Assembly: GCA_029204225.1 (NCBI GenBank)
Contig: CM055092.1
Location: forward strand, 17,893,261-17,957,260
DNA: 64,000 nt
Origin: Diphasiastrum complanatum
Lineage: Eukaryota; Streptophyta; Lycopodiopsida; Lycopodiales; Lycopodiaceae
Direction: 5' to 3'
Below are positions 53,250-63,450 of the stretch, one piece after another (within the stretch, counting starts at the first letter, position 1; each line of letters begins with the position of its first letter). A model generated the notes under the pieces. The model had not been told where the DNA came from, searched no databases, and saw only the letters and a list, made by a program, of their open reading frames with translations. Both the position numbers and the translations under genes were made by a program.

Positions 53250-53497
53250 TGTTGAAAATTGTCACTTCTCACTTGACATTAGTTCATGTAAATATTGATC
53301 AAACATTAGAATATTTTGATGATCTAATTTCACACGTGTGGAGCCTGTTCTCGCGTGTGAAAGGATGTACTTTTCATGTTTGTATATATCCAAATTGATT
53401 TTGTATCATTCTAGTTAGTGTGAACATGAAATGACTAGTTTTTAGTCAAGTTGACTAGTCACCTACAAATTAGCTTTTCCTTGCATGTGCATGAGTA

Positions 53498-53502
53498 AAT
53501 GC
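53498..53502. repeat. Target duplication of solo LTR L
   Basis: AATGC at 53498-53502 and again at 54158-54162, flanking LTR L exactly. Confidence 0.85.
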
Positions 53503-54157
53503 TGTGAAAAATACAGATCCTAAGTGGATCTAAACTCCAAGATCATTGGCTTGAATGCTTGCACTCCAAACTACATAAGCTAGGAATTGGCAACACATTC
53601 TATGCTACCTAGAATGCAAAGAACTTGATCAAAAAGCATTTATCACAAATGGAAACTTCCATAAACATCAAGTGCGGCCCAAAATAGCATTATACAGTCC
53701 ATAATACATCAGCCTACCACTTTTGGAAAGCACCTAAGATCATACACAATAGCTTGAAGACAATACACACAACAATGCTCTCAATGGAGGAAGAAACAAT
53801 GACAATGATCTATTGATCTCAATGAAGCATACAAAAGGTTTCTCCAACCTGTTCTCCACGACTTCCCTACTATTTATGGATGAGGAAGATGACTCTCTCT
53901 CCTCTCTCTAGAAGGTACTTGACCCTAGATATTCCCTATATAGGAAAAATAGCTAAAAATGGCTTATATGACCAAAATACATCAAAATGGTCTCATTTTG
54001 AAGGGTATGAAGTTTGACACTTCATCATACTGAAAAAATACAGTAAATAAAAACATTGTGGCCTGGTTCACACGTGTGAAACTCCAGAACCAAAACTATT
54101 TACAATTTTAGCCAATTTAGGCCTCAAACTAGCTAGGAAATGTTGACAATTTTCACA
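53503..54157 (-). mobile_element. Solo LTR L, nested in LTR K
   Basis: 655 bp bounded by TGTGAAAAATAC and ATTTTCACA (inverted ends TGTGAAAA/TTTTCACA) and a perfect AATGC duplication, with no internal sequence. This is a solo LTR left by LTR-LTR recombination of a minus-oriented copia element. Its opening resembles LTR A and B. It contains the 14-bp palindrome TTCACACGTGTGAA (54067-54080). Confidence 0.88.
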
Positions 54158-54771
54158 AATGCTCCCACATGGAAAGTTGATGTTCACACGTGTGTATAGA
54201 GTACTAGAAGATAAGAGTTGACCATTTTCCTTAGATCCTATTTTGTAGGAAATATTCCTATATTCTAGGAGACTAGGTTTTTGGATTTTAGTCATATTCT
54301 AGAAGGTCAACTATTGGATAAGGTTCAAGGATGGATCAAATAGATAGATCTGAGTGATGTAGCACTCTTCACACGTGTGAAGGCCTACTGGACTGTACCA
54401 GACTCATGGATGTACTTGCTCCATAAAAGGATCATCATTTTGCTAAGAAGATTGATGAGACTTTTGCACTCTACACTTTTGTGAGATTTCTAGTCATTTG
54501 TCTTGTGTTTTTTATGTATGATTGCTATCTAGTATCATTGTACTTGTTGTTTCAAGTGCAGGCCGTACAGTGGACAGTACTCCACACATGTGAGGCCACT
54601 CTCACTAAAAAATGATGTGTTGATCCATTGCTCTTGCTCAAATCCAAGTGTAGTGAATCTAGATCAAGATCTAATGTGTAGAACTTGATAGATTCATTGA
54701 TTAAACAACCAATAACTCTCTATGATTGTAAAGTACAATCATTATTGTCCTAAAAAATGTAAAATTTATCA

Positions 54772-54889
54772 TTCCTCACTTTTCTTTCTCTTCACACGCA
54801 TCAACAAATTTTCCAGCTACTCCCTTGCTCTCCTTGCTCTTCACATGCATCAACAAGCCATCACAAACACACAAAGATGGCGTTTTTTG
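54772..54889. other. Flank of element K
   Basis: Short pyrimidine-rich segment; no gene seen. Confidence 0.3.
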
Positions 54890-55140
54890 TTTTTCAAAGC
54901 CCTATCTCGCTCGTCCTATCTCGTTTTTTTTTTCCAAAACCTATCTCATTTTTTTAAAAGCCATCTTTTCTTCCAAAACCCTGTCTCGTTTATTTTTTTT
55001 CAGAGGCCCTATCTCATTTTTTGTTTCAAACCACGTTTTGGGGACGTAGTCCGATCTGGTTTTCTCTAAATCTCATTTTCCTAAAAGGAGAACTTGGAAA
55101 GCCCTATCTAATCTTTCCCAAATCGCATTTTTGCAAAGCA
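54890..55140 (+). repeat. Irregular minisatellite 'ccctatctcgttttttccaaaa'
   Basis: About eight degenerate copies of 'ccctatctc(g/a)tttttt' alternating with 'ccaaaa', with variable T-run length. Confidence 0.7.
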
Positions 55141-55574
55141 AAAAATTGTAAAGCCAAATATCGTGATTTTTCCAAGACAAAATTGTACAAAGAGAGAGAG
55201 TGAGGGATTTTGCCCAAGCCCCCCAAGCAAAACTTTAGAGAGAGAGAGACACACACACATCTGCAGACGAGGTTCACGAGTCAAGATTAAGGCTGAGCTC
55301 ACTTAATCAAAGCTCAAGTGTTGGAGTGTTAGCACTTACTCAAACTTTTAAACTCTTATATACTTTGTTAGAATAATATTAATTTGTGTTGGGTTTGATA
55401 AAAATACAAATGTGTTAAAAAACAATTGACTAATTAAATGAGACCACTGTAGTTTGAGAAAGACCATGCAAGCTGTCATTTTTGGGTGTTCAATTAGGTG
55501 TGATCATGATCCTAGTGAAAAATTTGGCGTTTGTGATTTATGTTGGTCATTGACAACAGTCATTAAATTTTTTT
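55141..55574. other. No gene seen
   Basis: Contains short AG runs at 55192-55200 and 55237-55248 and a CA run at 55249-55258, possibly 5'-UTR-like. No ORF. Confidence 0.3.
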
Positions 55575-55830
55575 AACAAATACTAAGCACAATTCCAAAT
55601 CTATAGGCATATAAAGACTCGAATCATAGTCAAAATAAAGTGGTTCACAACTTTATCCACCAAGGTATCTAACTTGGATAACATTTGGCTATTTCAATAG
55701 TACATGAAACAAATTCAAACTACTTAAGAAGATTCCTAACTTAGATATATTTGGTCTTAAGAAGTCTCAAATCATGAATATAGTCTCAAGGAAACAAGTC
55801 ACTAACTCTGATTATTTCATTTTTTTGCGA
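55575..55830 (+). repeat. Dispersed repeat P, copy 1
   Basis: Shares ordered phrases with 57860-58210 ('acaattccaaa.ctatagg', 'aaatcatagtcaa', 'gtctcaaatcatgaatatag'). Diverged, non-coding. Confidence 0.55.
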
Positions 55831-55998
55831 CCACCATTGCTTTTCTCTATATCAGACGTCTGGACTAAAAACAGTTCTCTATAAAAACAAAAACCTAGCA
55901 AACCATTGTTGTAGATCTCTGATTGCAAGCTAACTCAAACCATTCTCTATAAAAAAAAAAAAATCAGCACACCGCTATTTCTGATCAACGAGTATGAG

Positions 55999-56162
<164 letters not shown>

Positions 56163-56224
56163 GTTTTAGTGATGAAACTACAAAATTATTTGATTACCTC
56201 AAGCAATGCCTCTGGGTATGGCTC

Positions 56225-57320
56225 CAACACAAGCTCTGCTCGAGTAAGCTAAATAAATTTTTCCCGACTATCCCAAAGGAATTGAAAAGAATGTTTTTTT
56301 ACCTAGAGCACTGCTCGGGTTATCTAGTTCATTCTTGCAATAAGGCTAATAGTGTTTTGGTTTAGGGCTAATGTGACAAATAGAGTATCAAAAATAGTTC
56401 TAACTAGAACATTGCTCGAGTTTGTTAGATTATTTTTGAAAGGTCATCAAAGTAAGCGATATTGTTCACATTGGCATTCATGAATTATTTTCCTCTAGAA
56501 GACATAAAATATATCTCTCAAGTTGGAGCAATTTTTTGTACTATCTATGTGTGCACATATTTCTTCAAACTCAAGCATTGCTCAAGCAAGCTAGAAAAGA
56601 TCATTTATGAAAAATTTTGTTCATACTAGAATAGTATTCTAGTAGTTTGCACTGTTGGAGTAATAGAATATGTCGTCGACTCGAGCATTGCTTGACTAGA
56701 AGTATTTGAGCTTGAGCACTACTCCAGTCGGCTGACACTTGTGGTGGGAACAGGGGCTATCAAACTTGATTTGTAGCTCCTGATAGATTGTGATAAGATG
56801 TACATAAGGTACGTGTCTTTTCATATAACTACTAAAAAAATGTCTTGTCTCAAGAATTGTTTGAGTTTACTACATCTTTGCTCTATGGCTATCAAACTTG
56901 ATTTTGCTGGCTGATGAAATTTTTTGACAGTAATCTCTCTTGGAAGCATTATCAAATATTTTCTCAGATTTGATGGGTGTTCAAGTACGATGGCAAAAAA
57001 CATTTGTGAAAAAACTATGATGGTTTTTGAAAATTCATCGGTAGTAAAGTTATTTCTTCAAACGTGAGCACTTCTCGAGTAAGCTAGAAAACTTGAACCT
57101 GGCATAGCTTTGCGCTTTCATGTCAAGATTTTGACTAGTCACATAGTTACTATTTTTCTAACTTGAGCTTGAATCTTTTCTAAGTGACCACCAAAGTTGA
57201 TCAGTGCTCGGATTTGGTGGTTAAACATCAGTTGATATGAAATATCTATGGTGGTTTGATAAAAATTCATTGGTGACAAGGCTCTTTGTTCCATCACAAG
57301 CATTGTTCAAGTAGGTTGCA
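56225..57320 (+). repeat. Dispersed palindromic motif GAGCAnTGCTCGAGtaAGCT
   Basis: Degenerate copies near 56232, 56308, 56407, 56574, 56684, 56713, 57063 and 57297 (for example GAGCACTGCTCGGGTTATCT and CAAGCATTGCTCAAGCAAGC). GAGCA and TGCTC are inverted repeats, so each copy could fold. Spacing is irregular (about 75-350 bp). No ORF explains it. Confidence 0.6.
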
Positions 57321-57859
57321 GTGATATTTCAAATATGTTCAATGGTGTCCAAACTCTACAAAGTAATTGACAATAGATTAATCTTTTTACATCTCTTCAC
57401 TTTCACATCAGATGAAAGATAAATCCATACATTTATTTAAAATATTCTTTGAAGATATTAACACTTTATTCACAAGAAATTAGGACCCATTAAGCTTCAT
57501 GAAACCGCCATCAAGTAAGCATAAGAACAAACTTCCATTTTAACAAAGAAGGAAGAGATTCTTTCTCTAGGATTTTGATTTCTTCCATTACTCTGCTTCT
57601 ACCTATACAAGATATACAGCTTGGCAATATCATCTGGGCACACCAAGTGAGGAGCAAGCTCCTAAGATGTCACTACGCAACAGTTGGAATTTGAGGCTAG
57701 GACTTGTCAGTCGCAGTCAACAACCCTACCTATACACCGCAATTCGATGGATGACATGGATACTTGAAAACATGACTCTCCAAATAATGAAAGGCATAAT
57801 TCGAATATTTTTAAAAAAATGATTCATGGAAGGTGTGGCATAAGGTCCTTAAATCATGT
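57321..57859. other. No gene seen
   Basis: A/T-rich spacer with no ORF or recognised motif. Confidence 0.3.
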
Positions 57860-58208
57860 GCAATTTGGTCTTCACAAGATCATAACATGAATTCACTATT
57901 AAAATGGATTTTTAATTTGGATTGAATTTGGTCTAAAATGTCTCAAATCATGAATATAGTTTGCATAATTTTGTGTCCAATTCTTGGCAAAAATTATTGG
58001 AATTTCCAAACAATAATAAACTACAATTCCAAAACTATAGGCTAATGACTTCCAAATCATAGTCAAGGTAGGCATAGTTTAAATTTGTCTTTAAAAAGTA
58101 GGCTTATCTAACTAAACACAATCACTTTTTATCTCCCTAAATTGTTCATTTTAGGTGGTAAGAAGTCTCCAAATATGAATATTGTCTCAATTTATTTGAA
58201 TTTGTGTT
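57860..58208 (+). repeat. Dispersed repeat P, copy 2
   Basis: Diverged counterpart of 55575-55830, ending where LTR M begins. Confidence 0.5.
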
Positions 58209-58975
58209 CATAGCAATATTGATACAAATCTGAACGCAGAACAAACAGAGCTGTAATCAGATTAAGTATAGCAAAATATACAGGTCAATAATGCAGGTGA
58301 GCACAAGAAAATAGCGGACGAAACTGCGTGTTTCACAAAGCTGAAAAAGGAATAAACCTATTATTGACAATACAAAGAATCCATGCACCAAAGCATCTAC
58401 TTTGTCTATCTCTAATAAGCTTCTGATGCTTGTTATATTTTGCACACACTCACTTAGTTGATGAATACGCAGATGGTATTCAATATATACATAATTTTAT
58501 AGGTGTGCAGATGAAGAAAGTACAAAGTGGATGTGCTGTCTGTAGGAGATCGTGGGTGGCTGTTGTCGTTGTCAAATCTATTTGCACAATGCATGGGATG
58601 AGCATGATAAGGCCACGACATCAGCCTTCGTTGAATTGAACGTTGATGAAAATGCAAAAAACGTGACACTCTGACAAATGCCTTAAAATTTGATTTAAAG
58701 GGTACCTTCACTTTTCCATTAGGGCACCTTTGGCATTTGTAGGACAGTGTCATCTTTTTTGTCTGTCACAAATCACGTGTAAAAATATAGTGTCATCTTT
58801 TTCACCTTTTTCGCATGTTGAAATTTACTTGTATTTATGCAAACAGTCGCATTTTTCATCTGTCTTATTTTATATGTAACTATGTAGACTGTGCAACAAC
58901 ACAAGTAAAAATGTGGTAACATGAAGAAGGCAGATTAACATAGGATTTAGGAGAGTAAAGGAGATAAATCCAACA
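58209..58975 (-). repeat. 3' LTR of element M
   Basis: Ends AAATCCAACA at 58975. It contains an extra segment of about 250-260 bp (roughly 58379-58635) absent from the 5' LTR. Confidence 0.85.
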
Positions 58976-58990
58976 CCCCCTCCTTAATCT

Positions 58991-59200
58991 AGATCCGTGA
59001 ATGCCTTGATCTTCAGACTAAGCAATGCACAAAACTTGTTGTGTGCATTAACATTTATTGCCTTCGTGAATATATCTGCAACCATGTCATGCGTTCTACA
59101 ATACGTTAAGCCTACCTCCTTGTTGAAAACCTTCCCCCTGATGTAGTGATATCTGATTTCAATGTGCTTACTCCTAGAGTGAAATCTAGGGTTGGCCGAT
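58991..59200 (-). pseudogene. RNase H tail of element M
   Basis: SANPRFHSRSKHIEIRYHY, GKVFNKEVGLTYCRTHDMVA, DIFTKAINVNAHNKFCALL: the C-terminal RNase H residues. It joins the integrase text NGLAKRNNTL without RT in between (junction about 59196). Confidence 0.85.
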
Positions 59201-59760
59201 AAGGTGTTATTCCTCTTGGCTAAGCCATTAGACTGAGGACTGTAAGGAGTGATGAATTGCTACTCAATGCCTTGGGCTTGGTAGTACTCCTTAAACTCAG
59301 TAGAGATGTATTCTCCACTATTGTCTGACCTTAAGGCCTTGATCGTCCTTCCAGTCTCCTTTTCTTCATGCTCTTTGAAAATTCTGAAGCAATTGAAAGC
59401 TTCTGATTTCTTTTGATAAAGTACACCATAGTTCTTCTTGAAAATTCATCAATAAAAATTATACAGTACTTTGCATCCTTCAGCGAAGGATTTTTCATCA
59501 GGCCACAAATGTCTAAATGTACAATGTCTAACAATCCTCTAGCAGTATGCTGATGGCTTGATCTAAATGGTTTCCTAGTCTGTTTACCAACTAGACAGTC
59601 TTGACAGACAGGTAACTCGACTTTATCTCTAGGATAGTCTAGATCAATAACAAAAGAATGTCAAGACATTTGTTGTACAACAGCATGATTCAAGTGAAGT
59701 AAAGCGCCTAACTAAAGGCAGAAAAAAAATGACTTAATCTATACAAGTATCCATGTCTCT
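59201..59760 (-). pseudogene. Integrase of element M
   Basis: The zinc-site end CQDCLVGKQTRKPFRSS at about 59600 and core VHLDICGLMKNPSLKDAKY (first Asp), IIFIDEFSRRTMVYFIKR (second Asp), SGEYISTEFKEYYQAQGI (Glu), FITPYSPQSNGLAKR. Several frameshifts and stops, with a lesion near 59340 (RRLEGRSRP frame). Confidence 0.85.
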
Positions 59761-60240
59761 TTCCGAGTGTTAGGATCTTGTCTGTCCTATCAACTACATT
59801 CAAATTCTACTCTATGTCCTAGATCTGTGATTCTACTTACAGAGAGCAGATTCATAGATAAATTTGGTACATACAGGACTTTAGAAAGTAGCTTAGATTG
59901 ATCATTTGCAAAGCTTAATCTTACAGTACCTTCACCTTTAATAGCTTGTGTGCTATTATCGCCAAGGTGAATGTATTTGTTGGTATTGTAGGGTGTATAG
60001 AACTTGAAACAACCAATGAGACTGGTCCTATGCTAAGTGACACTAGAATCCAGAAACCAAGAATTGTCGCTGGATGGTCCTTGATGGCTGGTCATGAAGG
60101 CATCATGATCTGTTTCTTGAATAGGTTGTGGAGCTTCTGTAGCTACATTTGTCACTTGATTCAGCTGCCCCTTGTTGTTGTTCTTAGCTTGTAGTATCCG
60201 ACAGTCTTGAATTTCGTGGTTGTTTCACTTGCAATATCTG
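59761..60240 (-). pseudogene. Protease and knuckle region of element M
   Basis: SSDNSWFLDSSVT*H at about 60080-60040 is the protease active site with Gly changed to Ser and a stop. LLSKVLYVPNLSMNLLSVSR follows. Upstream, CKxNHEIQDCR-like text around 60190-60240 corresponds to a decayed nucleocapsid knuckle. Confidence 0.7.
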
Positions 60241-60937
60241 CAAAACAGCTTCTTCTTTGTTTGCGGATTTGACTGTTCTTTGTGTTGTGCTAGTTTCTGG
60301 TCTTGCTTTGATTGCTTCGGGACTTTCTTCTACTACTGCTTAGTTGTGCTCTTGTTGGTGTACAAGGCGTGAGAATTAGCTGAGGAACTTGGTTTCGTTT
60401 CTCTGTGTGTCTTCCTACAACTACATTGTAATAACTCTCAAAAGAGTCAGTTCTAGATGTGTCATGATGATCATCACCCAGCTATCATATGAGCTTGGCA
60501 AGCTTGTAAGTAGTTTCATCATTGCGTCTTGATCATCTATGACAGATCCGACAATGACCATTTGCTTCAGTAGGTTCTTGAATTGGTTGATGTGATTCTG
60601 TAGGGAATCACCATTCACCATCTTGAGGGAGTAAAGTTTCTTCCTGAGATGTAGCTTGGAAGCTATATCTCGCACTTTATATAATGTGCTCAAGATGTCC
60701 CAGACTTCTTTGGATGTCTAGGCTTTGGATACATGGCCGATCTGAGTATCCGAAATGTTGAAGATGATCAGCGCAAAAGCTTTATCATCCTTCAGCTTCA
60801 GGTTTCCCTTCTGCACCTATAACAACATCATACAATTCTTTAGCCATTAGCATTGTTTTCATCTTAAATTTCCACAGATGGTAATTGGCTCCATCAAGCT
60901 TGTCCATGATAGGACTGGCTTTCCCTTGGAAATCCAT
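60241..60937 (-). pseudogene. Gag of element M
   Basis: ATG at 60937 opens MDFQGKASPIMDKLDGANYH then LWKFKMKTMLMAKELYDVVI, a typical Tnt1-like gag start. It continues DDKAFALIIFNISDTQIGH, a TAG in place of a coding residue (60719), TSKEVWDILSTLYKVRDI, LHLRKKLYSLKMVNGDSLQ and FKNLLKQMVIVGSVIDD. A polyglutamate-like and Lys/Thr-rich tail decays after 60421. The frame is broken near 60815 and at the TAG. Confidence 0.85.
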
Positions 60938-61061
60938 GTGGAAGATTAGTCTAGGTGATAGAAATAACTATCAGTGACTTAAGTATGAAAATCTGGTGCT
61001 AAATTACAGAACAAGAAGACAATTACTCTATTAGTAGAGAGTTAGACAGAATGTAGAAAAG

Positions 61062-61576
61062 CATAGCAATATTGACACAAATCTGAACGTAGAACAAACA
61101 GAGTTGTAATTAGATTAAGTATAGCAAAATATACAGGTCAATAATGCAAGTGAGCACAAGACAATAGCGGACAAAACTGTATGCTTCACAAAGCTAATCC
61201 AATCTGAAAAAGAAATAAACCTATTACTGACAATACAAAGAAAATTGAACGTTGATGAAAATGCAAAAAATGCGACACTCTGACAAATGCCTTGAAAGTT
61301 GATTTACAGGGTACCTTCGCTTTTTCATTAGGGCACCTTTGTCATTTGTAGGACAGTGTCATCTTTTTCGCCTGGTTCAAATCATGTGTAAAAACATAGT
61401 GTCGTCTTTTTTGCCTGTGGAAATTTACTTGTATTTATGCAGACAATCATGTTTTTTGCCTGTCTTATTTTACATGTAAATATGCAGACTATGTGACAAC
61501 ACAAGTAAAAATGCAGCAGCATGAACGGAGGCAGATTAACATAGGATTTAGGAGAGTAAAGGAGATAAATCCAACA
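61062..61576 (-). repeat. 5' LTR of element M
   Basis: Matches the left LTR and ends AAATCCAACA at 61576. The true inner border may lie further left, up to a TG at 60937 next to the gag ATG; the primer site is not the usual initiator-Met sequence and was not identified. Confidence 0.8.
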
Positions 61577-61686
61577 GACTCTAAGTCTTGGTTTCTTTAT
61601 AAATGTATTGCAAAATATATACATGGATTGACAAATGGCCATTACAAAATATTTACATTGATTGGCAGGGGCCAAGCACCAATGTG

Positions 61687-62560
61687 CTACGTGTCTTCAA
61701 TATGTAAGTCTATATCTACATCATGTGTAACACGAGTATTGGAATTATCTAATTCTTCAGAAGATTGACCATCTGAACCAGATTCCAAACATTTCATATT
61801 CTCCATATAGGATTTAGTAAAATTTGTATTTTCTGGAGTGTCAATTGATACAATGTTTCGGCCACCGACATTTAGCAATGGGGGCTACCATATAAGATAG
61901 CCTCAAATACAAACACATCGACCAGTCCTGAGCAAAGGAGTCAACAATGTTGTTCATGCCTTTCCAATGCTTTGCTCTTTTTTTGTGAGATGGCTTGCAC
62001 ATCACATAATTTTTTGAGCGTTTTCCTATCGCCAAAACACAATTTCAGGAACTTAAATTTGTTGTGCACACAGGCACTTATATTGTTTGGCTCTTCTGCA
62101 TTATATAGAACAAATAGTACGGGCTGCAAATTTTGAACTGAAACATTGCCCTATCTCAAGTGGGTGCCATTCTCTTAATATCCTTCAAAACCTGAGCACC
62201 GTACGTCATGCATTGCCATTAGGCTCCCTTTGACTCCTTTTATGCTTTGCTCCAAGAATATGACAATGACACATACTTTGTGTTGTGTCATTAGTGTTGT
62301 CAAGCAGTGTCGCACCATTGACACGATATAGCTTGAACTCAAAGATTCTATATTGCCAAATATGTACAACGTCAATCGATCCCAAAGAGAAGGAGGAACA
62401 TATATGAAATCTGACTCCTTTGTGTCGCAACAGATGGCTTTTGCACTTTTGGAGGTTTTGACTTTAAAAAAACAATCTCCATCCATTGTTAAAGTTGCTT
62501 GTACCCTGGTCAATCCTTGCGATTTCTATATGTCTTTCCTTCATCTTATTATGTACAAAC
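61687..62560 (-). pseudogene. Unrecognised minus-strand coding relic
   Basis: Overlapping minus frames join into protein-like text: ESDFIYVPPSLWDRLTLYIF (about 62430), FVLYNAEEPNNISACVHNKF, LKLCFGDRKTLKKLCDVQAI, SKALERHEQH, VDSFAQDWSMCLYLRLSYMV and DTPENTNFTKSYMENMKCLE. An acidic C terminus follows, ending HVDIDLHIEDT-like at 61690. At least three frameshifts separate them. I cannot name a family; it may be a decayed host gene or an element ORF. Confidence 0.4.
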
Positions 62561-62859
62561 TGAGTCAACGATGCAGGTATGCATGCTTGCAATTTTGTCT
62601 ATATGCTTTGACCGTTGCTTGGTGCTGCCCTGATCCAATCATACGCAAACTTCTTGTCAATGGTTTTTGACATAAGTTTGACGCTTTCTTTATTATACTC
62701 TACATTGTTGGGTAGGTCATTATCCAATGAAACCCAAAAATTTATGACATGCACAGACATGTTTCTCGGACCATACTATTTACACCTTGCTCAATTATCT
62801 CTCTTTATTTTTGTTTTCCGAAAAATTAATCACCATGCAACAATTTTTTACAAATACGA
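62561..62859. other. No gene assigned
   Basis: Open plus-strand frames exist but their composition is not convincing. Confidence 0.25.
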
Positions 62860-63113
62860 TCGCAGATTACATCGGGAACGTATCATGACCGTCTCTGCAT
62901 TCAATCCAACGACAAATGAGCATATCATCGATCCGATCGTAAAAGTCGCCTCCCTTCTGCTAAACAACTTCCTAGTTGTCGAAATCTCTACAAGGAGAGA
63001 ATCCCTTCCACCCTGCTGCACAAGATTGTGGAGTCACATCTTGAGTTCGAAGCCTATACTGTAAGCCCCTACAAATGGCACGAGCTCATTCGTGGAAGCT
63101 TTAGGTTTTAAAA
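62860..63113 (+). other. Unrecognised plus-strand coding-like segment
   Basis: After a TGA near 62917 one frame reads SRLPSAKQLPSCRNLYKERI, PSTLLHKIVESHLEFEAYT and YKWHELIRGSF before a TAA at about 63111. It is protein-like, but no family was recognised. A competing plus frame (62615-63064) reads hydrophobic text and looks less likely. Confidence 0.3.
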
Positions 63114-63450
63114 TTATTTATCAAATTAAACTATAGAGATGGGTATGAGCTTTATATATCTTTTGGACAAATGTTTATTTTGCTTATGGGATATATGAAT
63201 TGCCACGTGTCAACAACGTATTGAATTCATAAACAAACAAAGCTAATTGATTTTGGCTTTTTTGAGAAGCCATTTTACTGTAATTGTGACTCTTTAGTCA
63301 CAATTCTTGAAAATGGATGAATTTCACAATGTATATATACAAAGGAGTTCTATCATGCCTCCAGGAATACTTATGGGATTATTGTTGTCTTTTCCTTGTG
63401 CTCTCTTTTCCTTGTGCTCTTCTCTCCTTGTTTATGAAAAGACTTGTAAT
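63114..63450. other. No gene seen
   Basis: A/T-rich flank with no recognised feature. Confidence 0.3.

Larger units (their letters stand above)
53250..54771 (+). repeat. LTR K (3' LTR), split by solo LTR L
   Basis: Starts TGTTGAAAATTGTCAC, interrupted at 53502/54163 by solo LTR L, resumes TCCCACATGGAAAG and probably ends near AAATTTATCA at 54771 (end inferred). About 862 bp without the insert. It holds CACACGTGTG at 53331, 54185 and 54370. Confidence 0.7.
58209..61576 (-). mobile_element. Copia element M, minus strand, internally deleted
   Basis: The left (3') LTR at 58209-58975 and right (5') LTR from at least 61062 to 61576 match, apart from about 250 bp present only in the left copy. In between are, in minus order, gag, protease, integrase, then a direct jump to the RNase H tail and a polypurine tract (AGATTAAGGAGGGGG, 58976-58990). 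RT and most of RNase H are missing. This is a Tnt1/Tto1-like lineage distinct from A, B, C' and K. No target duplication was found; LTR outer limits are uncertain because the shared block lacks a TG start. Confidence 0.88.
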
